NCBI GenBank assembly: GCA_903953985.1 | Contig: CAJBLW010000528.1 | Coordinates: 1-9,511, forward strand | Source: an uncultured Burkholderiales bacterium | GTDB taxonomy: Bacteria > Pseudomonadota > Gammaproteobacteria > Burkholderiales > Burkholderiaceae_C | Direction of reading: 5' to 3' | Length of the DNA: 9,511 nt | In this document: one piece after another, positions 1 through 6,378 of the stretch | Position numbering within the stretch: position 1 is the stretch's first letter | How the letters are laid out: every line of letters begins with the position of its first letter | The notes under the pieces: generated by a model | Seen by the model: the letters and a program-made list of their open reading frames with translations, nothing else | Told to the model about the DNA's origin: nothing | The model's database searches: none | Program-made: the position numbers and the translations under genes

Positions 1-18
1 CGCCCAGGACCCTTTGCG

Positions 19-825
19 ATGACCACCTCTCCCCACCCCATCCTGGAACGTGCCGCTGCCCATGGCGTTAGTCTTGACATGCAAGGCGCTGTAGCCGTGG
101 TGCGCCTGTGCCGCCCGGCCAAGCGCAATGCGATCAACGACGCCCTGATTGAAGCGCTGCGTGATGTGTTTCAGAACCTGCCCCCTGAAGCCCGCGCCGC
201 AGTGATTCACGGTGAGGGTGACCACTTTTGCGCCGGGCTGGATTTGTCTGAATTAAAAGAGCGCGACGCCGGCGAGGGCATTTTCCATTCCCGCGGCTGG
301 CACGTGGCCCTGAACGCGGTCGAACAAGGCAGTGTGCCCGTGGTCAGCGCACTGCACGGTGCGGTGGTGGGCGGCGGGCTGGAGTTGGCCAGCGCCAGCC
401 ACATCCGCGTGGCCGACGAGAGCACTTTTTATGCCCTGCCCGAAGGCACACGCGGCATTTTTGTGGGTGGCGGCGGTTCGGTACGGGTGCCCAAATTGAT
501 CGGCACGGCGCGCATGATCGACATGATGCTCACGGGCCGTGTGTACGACGCGCAAGAGGGCGAGCGTGCGGGCTTTGCCCAATACTTGGTGCCCACCGGA
601 ACAGCTTTGGCCAAGGCCATCGAGCTGGCCACCCGCATCGCCACCAACGCACCGCTGACCAACTTTGCGCTCACGCATGCCATGCCGCGCATTGCCGAGC
701 AACCGGCTGACCACGGTCTGTTCACCGAAGCCCTGATGGCCTCGATCGCCCAAGCCGCCCCCGAAGCCAAAGCCCGTGTGCGCGCCTTCCTCGAAGGCAA
801 GGCGGCCAAGGTGCAGAAAAGCTGA
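19..825 (+). CDS. Enoyl-CoA hydratase (crotonase family), likely hydroxycinnamoyl-CoA hydratase
   Basis: A 268-residue cytoplasmic crotonase-fold protein, the usual family length. Visible landmarks are the oxyanion-hole segments FCAGLDL (70-76) and VVGGGLELA (about 117-124), and two acidic residues at the canonical hydratase positions, E122 in GGLELA and E142 in LPEG. Keeping both glutamates predicts water addition across the 2,3 double bond of an enoyl-CoA. The hydroxycinnamoyl-CoA hydratase-lyases that make vanillin have Ser at the first position, so this is more likely a simple hydratase feeding beta-oxidation. The stretch after E142 is unusually glycine-rich (GIFVGGGGSVR). The start is supported by AGGA at 6-9, nine bases upstream. 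The ATG overlaps a TGA (20-22) in another frame, as in translational coupling to an upstream gene cut off by the window edge. The feruloyl-CoA synthase gene begins 13 bases downstream. The substrate is inferred from that neighbour; an isomerase or other crotonase activity is not excluded. Confidence 0.85.
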   Translation: MTTSPHPILERAAAHGVSLDMQGAVAVVRLCRPAKRNAINDALIEALRDVFQNLPPEARAAVIHGEGDHFCAGLDLSELKERDAGEGIFHSRGWHVALNAVEQGSVPVVSALHGAVVGGGLELASASHIRVADESTFYALPEGTRGIFVGGGGSVRVPKLIGTARMIDMMLTGRVYDAQEGERAGFAQYLVPTGTALAKAIELATRIATNAPLTNFALTHAMPRIAEQPADHGLFTEALMASIAQAAPEAKARVRAFLEGKAAKVQKS

Positions 826-838
826 CCCGGAGACGCGC

Positions 839-2692
839 ATGAACGCCCCCAAATTCCGTCCCCTGAAGTTCGGCGTGACCCGCGTCAGCGTGCGCGATGG
901 CGCACCCGGCACGCGCTACCTGCAAGCCGATCAGGCGCTGCAGGCTTTTCCGGACCGCCTGACCGACCGGCTACAGCACTGGGCGCAGGTCAAGCCCGAG
1001 CAGACTTTCATGGCTCGCCGCGTGAAGAATGCCGATGGCACGCTGGGTGACTGGCGTCACATCACCTATGCACAGGCTTGGCAAACGGCGCGCAGCATTG
1101 CGCAAAGCCTGATCGACCGGGGCCTGAGCACCGAGCGCCCGGTGGTGATCCTGAGCGAAAACAGCTTGGAGCACGCTTTGCTGTCCCTGGGTTGTCTGGT
1201 GGCTGGTGTGCCCTTTGTACCCACCTCGCCGCCCTACTCCTTGGTCAGCGTGGACTTCGACAAGCTCAAGCATGTGCTGCGCACTGTCACGCCCGGCCTG
1301 GTGTTTGCCTCGGACGCCCGCTATGCCAAAGCGATAGCCGCCACGGTGGCCGACGACATGGAAGTGGTGATGGTCGAGGGCCAAGTGCCCGGCCGCACGG
1401 TCACAGCTTTTGACAGCCTGTGCGCCACGGCCGCCACTCCCGCGGTGGATGCCGCCATGGCCGCCACCGGCCCCGACACCATCGCCAAGTTTTTGTTCAC
1501 CAGCGGCTCGACCAAGCTGCCCAAGGCGGTCATCAACACCCAGCGCCTGTGGTGCGCCAACCAACAGCAAATGGCCCAATCCATGCCCGTGCTGGCCGAG
1601 CACGAATTGGTGCTGGTCGACTGGCTGCCCTGGAACCACACTTTTGGTGGCAACCACAACTTTGGCATGACGGTGTTCCACGGCGGCACGCTCTACATCG
1701 ACGACGGCAAGCCCACGCCCGCGCTGATGCACGAGACCTTGCGCAACCTGCGTGAGATTGCGCCCACGGTTTACTTCAACGTACCCACGGGTTTTGAAGC
1801 GATTGCCCACGCCATGAAGACCGATGACCAGCTGCGCAAAACGCTGCTCTCGCGGATGCAGATGTTCTTTTATGCCGGAGCCGCATTGGCCCAACCGATT
1901 TGGGACAGTCTCTACGAATCTCAAGAGCGCGAGATCGGCGAGCGCATCGTCATGGGCACCGGCCTGGGCATGACCGAATCCGGCCCCTTTGGCATCTTTG
2001 TGACCAACCCATTTGTACAAGCGGGCGACCTGGGCGTGCCCACGCCCGGTCTGGAGCTCAAGCTGGTGGACAGTCAAGGCAAAACCGAGGTGCGCTACCG
2101 TGGCCCCAACATCACACCCGGCTACTGGCGCAACGCCGAAGAAACCGCCGGTTCGTTTGACGAAGAAGGCTTCTTCAAAACCGGCGATGCGGTCCAATGG
2201 ATTGACAACGCCAATGTGCATCTGGGCCTGAAGTTTGACGGCCGCATTGCAGAAGACTTCAAGCTGGCCACCGGCACATTTGTCAGCGTGGGCCCGCTGC
2301 GCGGCAAGATCATTGCAGCGGGTGCGCCGTACATTCAGGATGCGGTGCTCACCGGCATCAACATGAAGGAAGTCGGCGCCATGATTTTCCCGACGCCGGC
2401 TGTGCGCGCGCTCAGCGGATTGGGTTCGAATGCATCGATGTCGGACGTGCTCGCCTCGGCCCCAGTGCTGGCCAAGTTCCAGGACATCGTCAACACCCTG
2501 GCCCAAACCGCCACCGGCAGCGCCAACCGCATTGCTCGGCTGTGTTTGCTGATTGAGCCGCCCACCATCGACAAGGGCGAGATCACCGACAAGGGCTCGA
2601 TCAACCAACGCTCGGTCCTCGCCCACCGCGCTGACACCGTGGCCGCCTTGCATGCGGACACGCTGCACTTCATTCTCAAACCCAACGCTTAA
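839..2692 (+). CDS. fcs: Feruloyl-CoA synthase (ANL superfamily hydroxycinnamate-CoA ligase)
   Basis: A 617-residue AMP-forming acyl-CoA synthetase that would activate ferulate, p-coumarate or caffeate to the CoA thioester using ATP. The family motifs appear in order: phosphate-binding loop TSGSTKLPK at 221-229, GLGMTES at 375-381 (the YGxTE-type motif), the ATP-ribose-binding Asp in FFKTGD at 450, the hinge region with GRIAEDFK at 468-475, and a C-terminal EITDKGSINQR segment in which K585 is the likely catalytic lysine. Length and motif wording match feruloyl-CoA synthases rather than 4-coumarate:CoA ligases of about 550 residues. The ATG at 839 is chosen because GGAG lies at 829-832, just after the hydratase stop; the frame is open further upstream, but that would overlap the hydratase. 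One oddity is that the loop residue after ST, normally Gly, is Lys226. The neighbouring hydratase, thiolase and aroyl-CoA thioesterase support an aromatic substrate. The exact substrate range cannot be read from sequence. Confidence 0.88.
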   Translation: MNAPKFRPLKFGVTRVSVRDGAPGTRYLQADQALQAFPDRLTDRLQHWAQVKPEQTFMARRVKNADGTLGDWRHITYAQAWQTARSIAQSLIDRGLSTERPVVILSENSLEHALLSLGCLVAGVPFVPTSPPYSLVSVDFDKLKHVLRTVTPGLVFASDARYAKAIAATVADDMEVVMVEGQVPGRTVTAFDSLCATAATPAVDAAMAATGPDTIAKFLFTSGSTKLPKAVINTQRLWCANQQQMAQSMPVLAEHELVLVDWLPWNHTFGGNHNFGMTVFHGGTLYIDDGKPTPALMHETLRNLREIAPTVYFNVPTGFEAIAHAMKTDDQLRKTLLSRMQMFFYAGAALAQPIWDSLYESQEREIGERIVMGTGLGMTESGPFGIFVTNPFVQAGDLGVPTPGLELKLVDSQGKTEVRYRGPNITPGYWRNAEETAGSFDEEGFFKTGDAVQWIDNANVHLGLKFDGRIAEDFKLATGTFVSVGPLRGKIIAAGAPYIQDAVLTGINMKEVGAMIFPTPAVRALSGLGSNASMSDVLASAPVLAKFQDIVNTLAQTATGSANRIARLCLLIEPPTIDKGEITDKGSINQRSVLAHRADTVAALHADTLHFILKPNA

Positions 2693-2702
2693 AGAGACAC
2701 AC

Positions 2703-3953
2703 ATGGCTTCTAAAGGATTTTTCAACGCGTTTGCCGATGTGTGGATGCACGAGGGCGTGCGCACGCCCATGGTCGATTACTGCGGGGCGCTGGGCCACAT
2801 CTCGCCCACCGACCTGGGCATCAAGGCCGCACGCGAAGCGCTCAAACGCGCTGGCATCGCGGCGACAGACATCGGCTCGGTCATCACCGGCAACATGGCC
2901 CCGGGCGACTTCGATCAGTTTGTGCTGCCGCGCCACATCGGGCTGTACGCAGGGGTCCCGCAAGAGGTGCCCGCCATCATGGTGCAACGCATTTGCGGCA
3001 CCGGTTTTGAGCTGTTCCGACAGGCCGGTGAACAAATCGAGGCGGGCGTGTGCGAGGCTGCGCTGGTGGTTGGCACCGAGAGCATGACGCGCAACCCAAT
3101 CGCCGCCTTTGACCACCGCACCGGCTTCAAGCTGGGCGCGCCTGTGGGCTTCAAGGACTTCATGTGGGAAGCCCTGAAAGATCCGGCCGCAGGCATCAAC
3201 ATGATCCAGACCGCCGAGAACTTGGCGAAAAAATACAACATCACCCGCGAAGAGGTGGACCAGTTCGCCTCCGACTCGTTCGCCAAGGCCGTGGCTGCGC
3301 AGCAAGCCGGTTTCCATGCCGGAGAAATCGTGCCCGTAGTTACAGAAAAATTCGAGCTTGAGGGCTACGTTCCCCGCGGCATCAAGCTGCAAGGCAAAGT
3401 GACCGAGGTCAGCGCCGACACGCACCCACGCATTTCGCCTGCCGAGGTACTGGGCAAGCTCCGGTCGGTGTACGAAGGTGGCGTGCAGACCGGTGGCAAC
3501 AGCTCGGCCTTGGTCGATGCGGCGGCGGCGTGTGTGGTCACCTCGGGTTCTTATGCCAAAGCGCATGGCAAGAAACCTTTGGCCCGCGTAGTGGCCGCTG
3601 CGGCCGTGGGCGTGCCGCCTGAGATCATGGGCATCGGCCCCGCGCCCGCCATCCGTTTGCTGTTGGAGCGCACCGGCCTCAAGCTGTCGGACATTGGCCG
3701 CTTCGAAATCAACGAAGCCCAAGGCGCCCAAACACTTGCCGTGGGTCGCGAGCTGGGCCTTGATTTGTCCAAACTCAATGTCAACGGTGGCGCAATCGCC
3801 CTCGGCCATCCCCTGGCTGCGACCGGTGTGCGCCTGACGATCACGCTCGCGCGTGAACTGCAGCGCTCGGGCTTGCGGTACGGCATCTCCAGCGCCTGCG
3901 TGGGTGGTGGTCAAGGCATTGCGCTGCTGATCGAAAACCCCGAAGCAGCATGA
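2703..3953 (+). CDS. Acetyl-CoA C-acyltransferase (thiolase), likely beta-ketoaryl-CoA thiolase
   Basis: A 416-residue thiolase II-type enzyme expected to cleave a 3-oxo-3-arylpropionyl-CoA with CoA, giving acetyl-CoA and an aroyl-CoA such as vanilloyl- or 4-hydroxybenzoyl-CoA. The nucleophilic cysteine is C98 in QRICGTG. The C-terminal catalytic elements are NEAQGAQ from N337, GGAIALGHPLAATG with H369, and SACVGGGQG with C399, so all catalytic residues are present. The usual NEAF motif is changed to NEAQ (Gln340), near the acyl-binding pocket. The start is the ATG at 2703, ten bases after the synthase stop, with a weak purine-rich site (AAAGAGA, 2691-2697). A longer open frame reaches back to 2553 but lies inside the synthase gene and is not needed by the family. 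An aat-type thiolase also sits beside fcs in pseudomonad ferulate loci. A generic fatty-acid thiolase is the alternative, but the context makes an aromatic substrate more likely. Confidence 0.87.
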   Translation: MASKGFFNAFADVWMHEGVRTPMVDYCGALGHISPTDLGIKAAREALKRAGIAATDIGSVITGNMAPGDFDQFVLPRHIGLYAGVPQEVPAIMVQRICGTGFELFRQAGEQIEAGVCEAALVVGTESMTRNPIAAFDHRTGFKLGAPVGFKDFMWEALKDPAAGINMIQTAENLAKKYNITREEVDQFASDSFAKAVAAQQAGFHAGEIVPVVTEKFELEGYVPRGIKLQGKVTEVSADTHPRISPAEVLGKLRSVYEGGVQTGGNSSALVDAAAACVVTSGSYAKAHGKKPLARVVAAAAVGVPPEIMGIGPAPAIRLLLERTGLKLSDIGRFEINEAQGAQTLAVGRELGLDLSKLNVNGGAIALGHPLAATGVRLTITLARELQRSGLRYGISSACVGGGQGIALLIENPEAA

Positions 3954-3961
3954 CCCCCCGT

Positions 3962-4001
3962 GGGCGATGGGCATGGCACACGACCTTAAAGACCATCGCC
4001 C
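3962..4001. repeat. Intergenic inverted repeat (9-bp perfect arms)
   Basis: GGGCGATGG at 3962-3970 is repeated in inverted orientation as CCATCGCCC at 3993-4001, with a 22-base spacer. It begins nine bases after the thiolase stop, in the 91-base gap before the dehydrogenase. No T-run follows, so it does not look like a standard intrinsic terminator. It could be an mRNA-stabilising or processing hairpin at the thiolase 3' end, or a regulator-binding site. The role is unknown. Confidence 0.6.
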
Positions 4002-4044
4002 TTGAGGTGAGCCCGTACAAAAAACGATATCAAAAGGAAATGAC

Positions 4045-4809
4045 ATGAACATCCAAGGACAAACAGCATTGGTCACCGGCGGCGGCTCTGGTTTGGGCGA
4101 GGCCACGGCCCGCGAACTGGCCCGCTTAGGCGCCAAGGTCGCCGTGCTCGACCTCAACATGGACAACGCTGAGCGCGTGGCAGCCGACATTGGCGGCGTG
4201 GCTGTGCACTGCAACGTGAGCGATGCCGACAGCATGGCCCAGGCCATCCAGACGGCCGCTGCAGCCCAGGGCCCCGCCCGCATCCTGATGCAGATCGCCG
4301 GCATCGGCACCGCCAAACGCGTGGTCGGCAAAGACGGCAAGGCCGCACCACTGGAGGAGTTTGCCAAGGTGATCAACGTCAACCTGATCGGCACCTACAA
4401 CGCGGCGCGTTTGTTTGCCGAGGCCTGCTCAAAACTCGATCCCATGGAAGACGGTGCGCGAGGTGTGATGGTCTTCACCGCCTCAGTGGCGGCCTTCGAT
4501 GGCCAAGTGGGCCAGCAGGCCTACAGCGCCTCGAAGGCTGGTGTGGTCGGCATGACGCTGCCCATGGCCCGCGACTTGGCACAACACGGCATTCGCGTGT
4601 GCACCATCGCCCCCGGTCTCTTCAAGACCCCTTTGCTGGCCAGCTTGCCCGAACCGATCCAGCAGTCCTTGGCCGCCAGCATTCCCTTCCCGGCACGCTT
4701 GGGCAAGCCCAGCGAATTTGCCGAACTGGCCTGCCACATCGTCAGCAACGACCACCTGAACGGCGAAGTCATTCGCCTCGATGGCGCTTTGCGCATGGCG
4801 CCTCGCTGA
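4045..4809 (+). CDS. Short-chain dehydrogenase, 3-hydroxyacyl-CoA dehydrogenase type II (HSD17B10-like)
   Basis: A 254-residue classical SDR that would oxidise the beta-hydroxyl of a 3-hydroxy-3-arylpropionyl-CoA to the ketone with NAD. The Rossmann motif TGGGSGLG is at 11-18. D36, at the end of the second strand, favours NAD over NADP. The catalytic set is S147, Y160 and K164 (YSASK). The stretch from TASVAAFDGQVGQ through APGLFKTPLLASLPE to the C-terminal NGEVIRLDGALRM closely matches the type II 3-hydroxyacyl-CoA dehydrogenase (HSD17B10) pattern as I recall it, so a CoA-ester substrate is better supported than a free alcohol. A good ribosome-binding site (AAAAGGAAA, 4032-4040) lies just before the ATG. 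The 91-base gap upstream, with an inverted repeat, is one of the larger ones in the operon. The thioesterase follows after nine bases. It fills the dehydrogenase step between the hydratase and the thiolase encoded upstream. Confidence 0.86.
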   Translation: MNIQGQTALVTGGGSGLGEATARELARLGAKVAVLDLNMDNAERVAADIGGVAVHCNVSDADSMAQAIQTAAAAQGPARILMQIAGIGTAKRVVGKDGKAAPLEEFAKVINVNLIGTYNAARLFAEACSKLDPMEDGARGVMVFTASVAAFDGQVGQQAYSASKAGVVGMTLPMARDLAQHGIRVCTIAPGLFKTPLLASLPEPIQQSLAASIPFPARLGKPSEFAELACHIVSNDHLNGEVIRLDGALRMAPR

Positions 4810-4818
4810 AAGCCGAAC

Positions 4819-5238
4819 ATGAGCAAAACCGTTGTCTACGAAGTACAAGTGATGTTCGGTGACTGCGACCCCGCAGGCATCGTGTTCTTCCCCAATTTCT
4901 CCAAATGGATGGACGCATCCTCACTGAACTTCTTCATGAAGTGCGGCATCTTGCCTTGGCGCGAGCTGGTCAAGACGCGCGGCATCATCGGCACGCCGCT
5001 GTTGGAGATCAACACCAAATTCATCCGCCCCGCCACCTATGGCGAAACCATTCAAGTGCACACCAGCGTGCAGGAATGGCGCGACAAAGTGTTTGTGCAC
5101 AAGCATGTGGTCATGCGCGGCGACACCGTGCTGTGTGAAGGCACCGAAGTGCGCGCCTTTTGCATCAAACACCCCGAAGACCCCGACCGCATCAAAGCGA
5201 TCGCTGTACCCGAAGACATCAAGGCTTTGTGCAGTTGA
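4819..5238 (+). CDS. 4-hydroxybenzoyl-CoA thioesterase family hotdog hydrolase
   Basis: A 139-residue single hotdog-fold acyl-CoA thioesterase. The N-terminal active-site block FGDCDPAGIVFFPNFSKWMD places the catalytic Asp at D17, the same number as in the Pseudomonas CBS3 4-hydroxybenzoyl-CoA thioesterase as I recall it. Other shared features are NFFMKCG...PW (W47), RGIIGTP, the EWR-K-FV segment and the C-terminal ALCS. The match is to the 4-hydroxybenzoyl-CoA branch rather than generic YbgC, which points to aroyl-CoA substrates such as 4-hydroxybenzoyl-CoA or vanilloyl-CoA. Its role here would be to release the free benzoate after thiolysis and recycle CoA. The ATG is nine bases after the dehydrogenase stop; the ribosome site (GAAAG, 4808-4812) is weak, suggesting coupling to the gene before. 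A 61-base gap separates it from the Bug gene, in which I see no clear structure. Confidence 0.88.
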   Translation: MSKTVVYEVQVMFGDCDPAGIVFFPNFSKWMDASSLNFFMKCGILPWRELVKTRGIIGTPLLEINTKFIRPATYGETIQVHTSVQEWRDKVFVHKHVVMRGDTVLCEGTEVRAFCIKHPEDPDRIKAIAVPEDIKALCS

Positions 5239-5299
5239 TGGCTTTCATTTTCCGTTTCACCCCACCTGAGTTTTCAACCCACCCTTCCAGGAGACAAGC

Positions 5300-6301
5300 A
5301 TGAGCAACCGTCGCGAATTCATTCAATCCACTGTTGGCGCAGCCTTTTTAGGCAGCACCGCATTCCAGCAAGCCTGGGCGCAAAGCGGCATGCCGATCGA
5401 GCAGGTCAAAGTGCTCTACGGCTTCCCACCCGGCAGCTCAGGCGACATCTGCGCCCGGCGCGTGGCCGAGAAATTTGGCGGCACGCCCTACAGCAAGAAC
5501 GCCGGCATCATCGACAGCCGCCCCGGCGCGGGCGGTCAAATTGCCTTGAACCTGCTCAAAAGCGCACCGGCCGACGGCTCGGTGTTGGCCATGACCCCGT
5601 TCTCGCCCATTTCGCTCTACCCCCACATCTTCAAAAACCTGCAGTACAAGCCTTTTGAAGACTTCACCCCTGTGGGCACAGCGTCCATGATTCACCACGG
5701 TTTCGCCGTCGGCCCCATGGTGCCTGCCAGCGTCAAGAACGTGAAAGACTTCATCGTCTGGGCCAAAGCCAATCCCGCGCAAGCCAGCTACGGCTCGCCC
5801 GCTGCAGGCTCCACACCGCACTTCATTGGCGCTTTGTTGGGCCTGAACCAGGGCTTCGAGTTCAAGCATGTGCCCTACCGTGGCTCGGTGCCCGGCGTGA
5901 CCGACGTGGTCGGCGGCCAGATCGCTTGCATGTTCACACCGCACGGCGACTTCATTGCCAACCACAAAGCCGGCAAGATGCGCATTCTGGCCACCTCGGG
6001 CAAAACCCGTTCGCCTTTTGTGCCCGATGTCGCCACCTTTGCCGAGCAAGGTTTCCCCGAACTGACGGTGGAAGAATGGTTCGGCTTTTACGCCCCCGCC
6101 AAAACCCCGGCCAACGTGGTGCAGGCGGCCAACGCGGCGATCAATGCCGCCCTCAAAGACAAAGGCGTGCTGGACGCTTTGACCGTGGTGGGCCTGATTC
6201 CTTTTGGTGGCTCCGTCGCAGACCAACTCAAGAGCTCGCAAGTGGAACTTGAGCGTTGGGGCCCGCTGATCAAGCGCATCGGCTTCAGCGTCGATTCCTG
6301 A
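5300..6301 (+). CDS. Tripartite tricarboxylate transporter substrate-binding protein (Bug/TctC family) with Tat-like signal
   Basis: A 333-residue periplasmic solute-binding protein. The N-terminus has a twin-arginine-type motif NRREFIQ (R4, R5), a hydrophobic stretch and a likely cleavage after AWA (A27). Bug-family signatures follow: GFPPGSSGD at 41-49, DSRPGAGG at 72-79, PADGS near 90, YGSPAAGSTPH at 164-174, VPYRG at 191-195 and GGQI at 205-208. The family binds carboxylates, including aromatic ones (TphC for terephthalate is an established case), so a phenylpropanoid ligand is a reasonable inference from the operon. No TctA or TctB membrane subunits are encoded here, as is common for the many orphan Bug proteins of Burkholderiales; it may share permeases encoded elsewhere or act in sensing. 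The strong ribosome site AGGAG at 5289-5293 supports the start. A terminator-like hairpin follows the gene. Confidence 0.9.
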   Translation: MSNRREFIQSTVGAAFLGSTAFQQAWAQSGMPIEQVKVLYGFPPGSSGDICARRVAEKFGGTPYSKNAGIIDSRPGAGGQIALNLLKSAPADGSVLAMTPFSPISLYPHIFKNLQYKPFEDFTPVGTASMIHHGFAVGPMVPASVKNVKDFIVWAKANPAQASYGSPAAGSTPHFIGALLGLNQGFEFKHVPYRGSVPGVTDVVGGQIACMFTPHGDFIANHKAGKMRILATSGKTRSPFVPDVATFAEQGFPELTVEEWFGFYAPAKTPANVVQAANAAINAALKDKGVLDALTVVGLIPFGGSVADQLKSSQVELERWGPLIKRIGFSVDS

Positions 6302-6303
6302 TC

Positions 6304-6324
6304 CAGCACAGTGATACTGTGTTG
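6304..6324. promoter_or_regulatory. 21-bp palindrome, possible operator or hairpin
   Basis: CAGCACAGT (6304-6312) and ACTGTGTTG (6316-6324) are inverted copies around a 3-base centre, GAT, with one mismatch that would be a G-U pair in RNA. It lies just after the Bug stop codon and before the acyl-CoA dehydrogenase and MarR genes. Size and symmetry fit a MarR-type operator, and GATACT at its centre resembles a -10 element, but no convincing -35 sits at the right distance. It could equally be only an RNA hairpin. Confidence 0.45.
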
Positions 6325-6356
6325 TCCGGCACCGCGTAACGGCTATGCCGGATTTT
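6325..6356 (+). terminator. Probable intrinsic terminator after the Bug gene (REP-like hairpin)
   Basis: TCCGGCA (6325-6331) pairs perfectly with TGCCGGA (6346-6352); inside, CCG (6332-6334) can pair with CGG (6340-6342) around CGTAA. TTTT follows at once (6353-6356). This is a GC-rich stem with a short T-run, about 23 bases after the Bug stop. It would give partial termination, so that the abundant binding protein is made in excess over the downstream dehydrogenase and regulator. The T-run is short, so readthrough is likely. The two-part stem also resembles REP-type elements in shape. Confidence 0.55.
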
Positions 6357-6378
6357 CTCCATTGAGCCCAAGACAGCC

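Noticed and set aside
776..838. 21-codon N-terminal extension of the feruloyl-CoA synthase
   Set aside because: It overlaps the hydratase gene, and the ATG at 839 has a good ribosome site just upstream.
2553..2702. 50-codon N-terminal extension of the thiolase
   Set aside because: It lies inside the synthase gene, is Arg/Ser/Pro/Thr-rich without thiolase similarity, and a normal thiolase N-terminus starts at 2703.
971..2770. 599-codon open frame on the minus strand across the feruloyl-CoA synthase gene
   Set aside because: It is fully antisense to a gene with clear family motifs, and its translation is a low-complexity Gly/His/Arg-rich product with no recognisable domain. Such frames are common opposite GC-rich genes.
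4002..4033. Internal promoter before the short-chain dehydrogenase (TTGAGG with TATCAA)
   Set aside because: The spacing is about 20 bases and the -10 would sit almost on the ribosome site, leaving no room for a leader.
4040..4048. Two-codon upstream reading frame (ATG ACA TGA) overlapping the dehydrogenase start
   Set aside because: It is too close to the AGGA site to be initiated, and the match is probably chance.
2676..4394. 572-codon open frame on the minus strand across the thiolase and dehydrogenase genes
   Set aside because: Antisense to two well-supported genes, no motifs, and composition typical of a mirrored GC-rich reading frame.
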